Below are positions 62,726 through 64,000 of a DNA stretch of 64,000 nucleotides, piece after piece. A program made the translations under genes and the position numbers. How positions within the stretch are numbered: position 1 is the stretch's first letter; each line of letters begins with the position of its first letter. A model generated the notes under the pieces. That model did no database searches. It worked only from the letters and a program-made list of their open reading frames with translations, and was not told the DNA's origin. This DNA comes from Paenibacillus odorifer (GTDB taxonomy: Bacteria; Bacillota; Bacilli; Paenibacillales; Paenibacillaceae): the NCBI RefSeq assembly GCF_000758725.1, contig NZ_CP009428.1:5518001-5582000 (forward strand), given 5' to 3'.

Positions 62726-64000
62726 CCTGCACGTCCCCTTTAAGCGGTAAATTGACTCTTACACAAAGTCCGCCCAAACTGCTTCTCTCTGCCATCAAGC
62801 CATAAGGGGAACCAAATTTGATCCTCAATCTCTGATTTACATTTAATAAACCCGTGATCTCCCCCTGAATGGCATTCTGCTCGGAGAACTGGCGCTGCAA
62901 GAGATTTAACTTGTCCTCACTAAGTGAGTCACCGTTATCTTCTATTATAATAGTCAGCGTATGCTCAACTTTTTCATAACTCATTTTTAATAGGCCATTG
63001 CTGCTTTTTTGCTTAAGCCCATGCTCGAATACATTTTCAATAATGGGCTGCAGGAGAACCCGTGGGACTTTGATGTCCCGGCAATCCGCTGCAATCTCAT
63101 CTACCTCAGCTCTAATTCTCGCGCCAAAACGAATCCGCTGTATAGCCAGATAGACCAAAGCATGCTCCTGCTCTTGCTGCAAAGTAACCTCCTGGGCGGA
63201 ATCCCGGGTCATGTACCGAAAATATTGCCCTAAATAATCAGAGAATTCCTTGATCAGCTCTACATTTTCCACCTCAGCCATCTGTTTTATGCTAAATAGA
63301 CTGTTATAGAGAAAATGAGGCGTGATCTGCGATTGTAAATGTTTAAGCTCCGCTTCCCCTGTCCGGATACGCTGCACGTAGTTCTCATCGATTAACGTAT
63401 TCAGATGCTTAAGCATCTCATTGAAACGAGAATATAGATACCCAAACTCATCCCTGCGGGAGTGAGTTATAAAGATCCCCGTCTGCCCCTGCTCCGCTTT
63501 CTTAAACCCCCTGATAAGAATAGACATCGGGCGATGAATCATCCTGTACGTCCATAAAGAGAACAAGATAATGATCACTATCGAGACAACGAACAACAAC
63601 CATAGCAACAATGAGTAGACATGAATCGGCTTCATGAGCACCGTATTGGGAATATTTGCGGTCAGCCTAAAGTTATTGCTGTGATCGTAGAGCGAATAGT
63701 AAAAAGAATTATCAAAACGATACCGCTGCACACTTACAGTCTCTTCACTATTTAGTGGTTTCTCTATGGGGAACAACCTGGGCTTCTGGTCAGAAGTTGA
63801 TATCACATAATCGTTATTGCCGAAGGCTAACGTAATATCGCTCCCCCCTGATACCGCAAATTCTTTCAAACGCAACTCAAGCTCAGGTGAGGAAAGCTTC
63901 ACTCCCAGCAAAAAATTAGGTGAAAGATTGCGATCCAGGTTATAAGGATTACTACGCAGTAAATATAAGTCGTCTTCGTATTTAGATAAAGCACCCTTCA
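62703..64000 (-). CDS. YesM-type sensor histidine kinase, N-terminus beyond window
   Basis: The frame is open to the window edge, so only about 432 C-terminal residues are seen. They comprise part of the extracellular sensor, a membrane segment (VYSLLLWLLFVVSIVIIILFSLW), HAMP, the phosphoacceptor block (QSQITPHFLYNSLFS) and the ATPase domain (ENVFEHG, EDNGDSLSE). The G2 region of the ATPase is less standard, as in many YesM proteins. The partner regulator gene overlaps its end. Confidence 0.92.
   Translation of the reverse strand, partial: KGALSKYEDDLYLLRSNPYNLDRNLSPNFLLGVKLSSPELELRLKEFAVSGGSDITLAFGNNDYVISTSDQKPRLFPIEKPLNSEETVSVQRYRFDNSFYYSLYDHSNNFRLTANIPNTVLMKPIHVYSLLLWLLFVVSIVIIILFSLWTYRMIHRPMSILIRGFKKAEQGQTGIFITHSRRDEFGYLYSRFNEMLKHLNTLIDENYVQRIRTGEAELKHLQSQITPHFLYNSLFSIKQMAEVENVELIKEFSDYLGQYFRYMTRDSAQEVTLQQEQEHALVYLAIQRIRFGARIRAEVDEIAADCRDIKVPRVLLQPIIENVFEHGLKQKSSNGLLKMSYEKVEHTLTIIIEDNGDSLSEDKLNLLQRQFSEQNAIQGEITGLLNVNQRLRIKFGSPYGLMAERSSLGGLCVRVNLPLKGDVQDATNDDS

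Overview
The window reads as chromosome of a nitrogen-fixing, spore-forming Paenibacillus or a close relative. This is inferred from the compact operon nifB-nifH-nifD-nifK-nifE-nifN-nifX-(DUF269)-hesA-nifV, the gerM-rph-rdgB order, collagen-like spore-surface proteins, a T-box leader, YesM/YesN two-component systems, and several sugar ABC importers that lack their own ATPase. No species can be named from the sequence alone.

Left part (1-19.7 kb). Three related proteins share an N-terminal domain of about 115 residues. Two carry long collagen-like tails and one is the bare domain. Next comes a T-box-controlled arginyl-tRNA synthetase gene whose natural start codon is followed directly by a stop codon. 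A seven-gene minus-strand operon follows: LacI regulator, esterase, two ABC permeases, binding lipoprotein, GH3 beta-glucosidase and GH94 phosphorylase. It looks like a system for taking up and breaking down beta-1,2-gluco-oligosaccharides. A serine hydrolase gene diverges from it, and both promoters have similar operator-like palindromes just downstream.

Middle part (19.7-38 kb). Ordinary genes (tRNA-Arg, asparagine synthase, aldo/keto reductase, cupin, NfeD/SPFH pair, two secreted chitinases, rdgB-rph-gerM, pgpA) are separated by unusual non-coding DNA. Nine copies of a fixed-size module of 176-177 bp, built from two nested inverted-repeat pairs, occur at three sites: a tandem group of four, a single copy, and another group of four. 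A telomere-like GGGTT/GGCTT tract and short palindromes lie beside the last group. I found no described element that explains this family, and it is the best candidate here for something new.

Right part (37.6-64 kb). A metallo-hydrolase and methyltransferase pair comes first. An alpha-glucosidase, a YesN/YesM two-component system and a divergent sugar ABC importer form a second carbohydrate locus. The nif operon (48.5-59.5 kb, minus strand) has a recognisable vegetative promoter, one perfect GlnR site downstream of it and one near-perfect site upstream. Divergent from nif is a TerC-family gene under a yybP-ykoY (manganese) riboswitch whose terminator can be seen. The window ends inside a second two-component system.

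Together the genes point to a soil or rhizosphere heterotroph that uses chitin, alpha-glucosides and probably beta-1,2-glucans, forms spores with collagen-like filaments, and fixes nitrogen when fixed nitrogen is scarce. Functions come from motif recognition and gene order. No database search was run.
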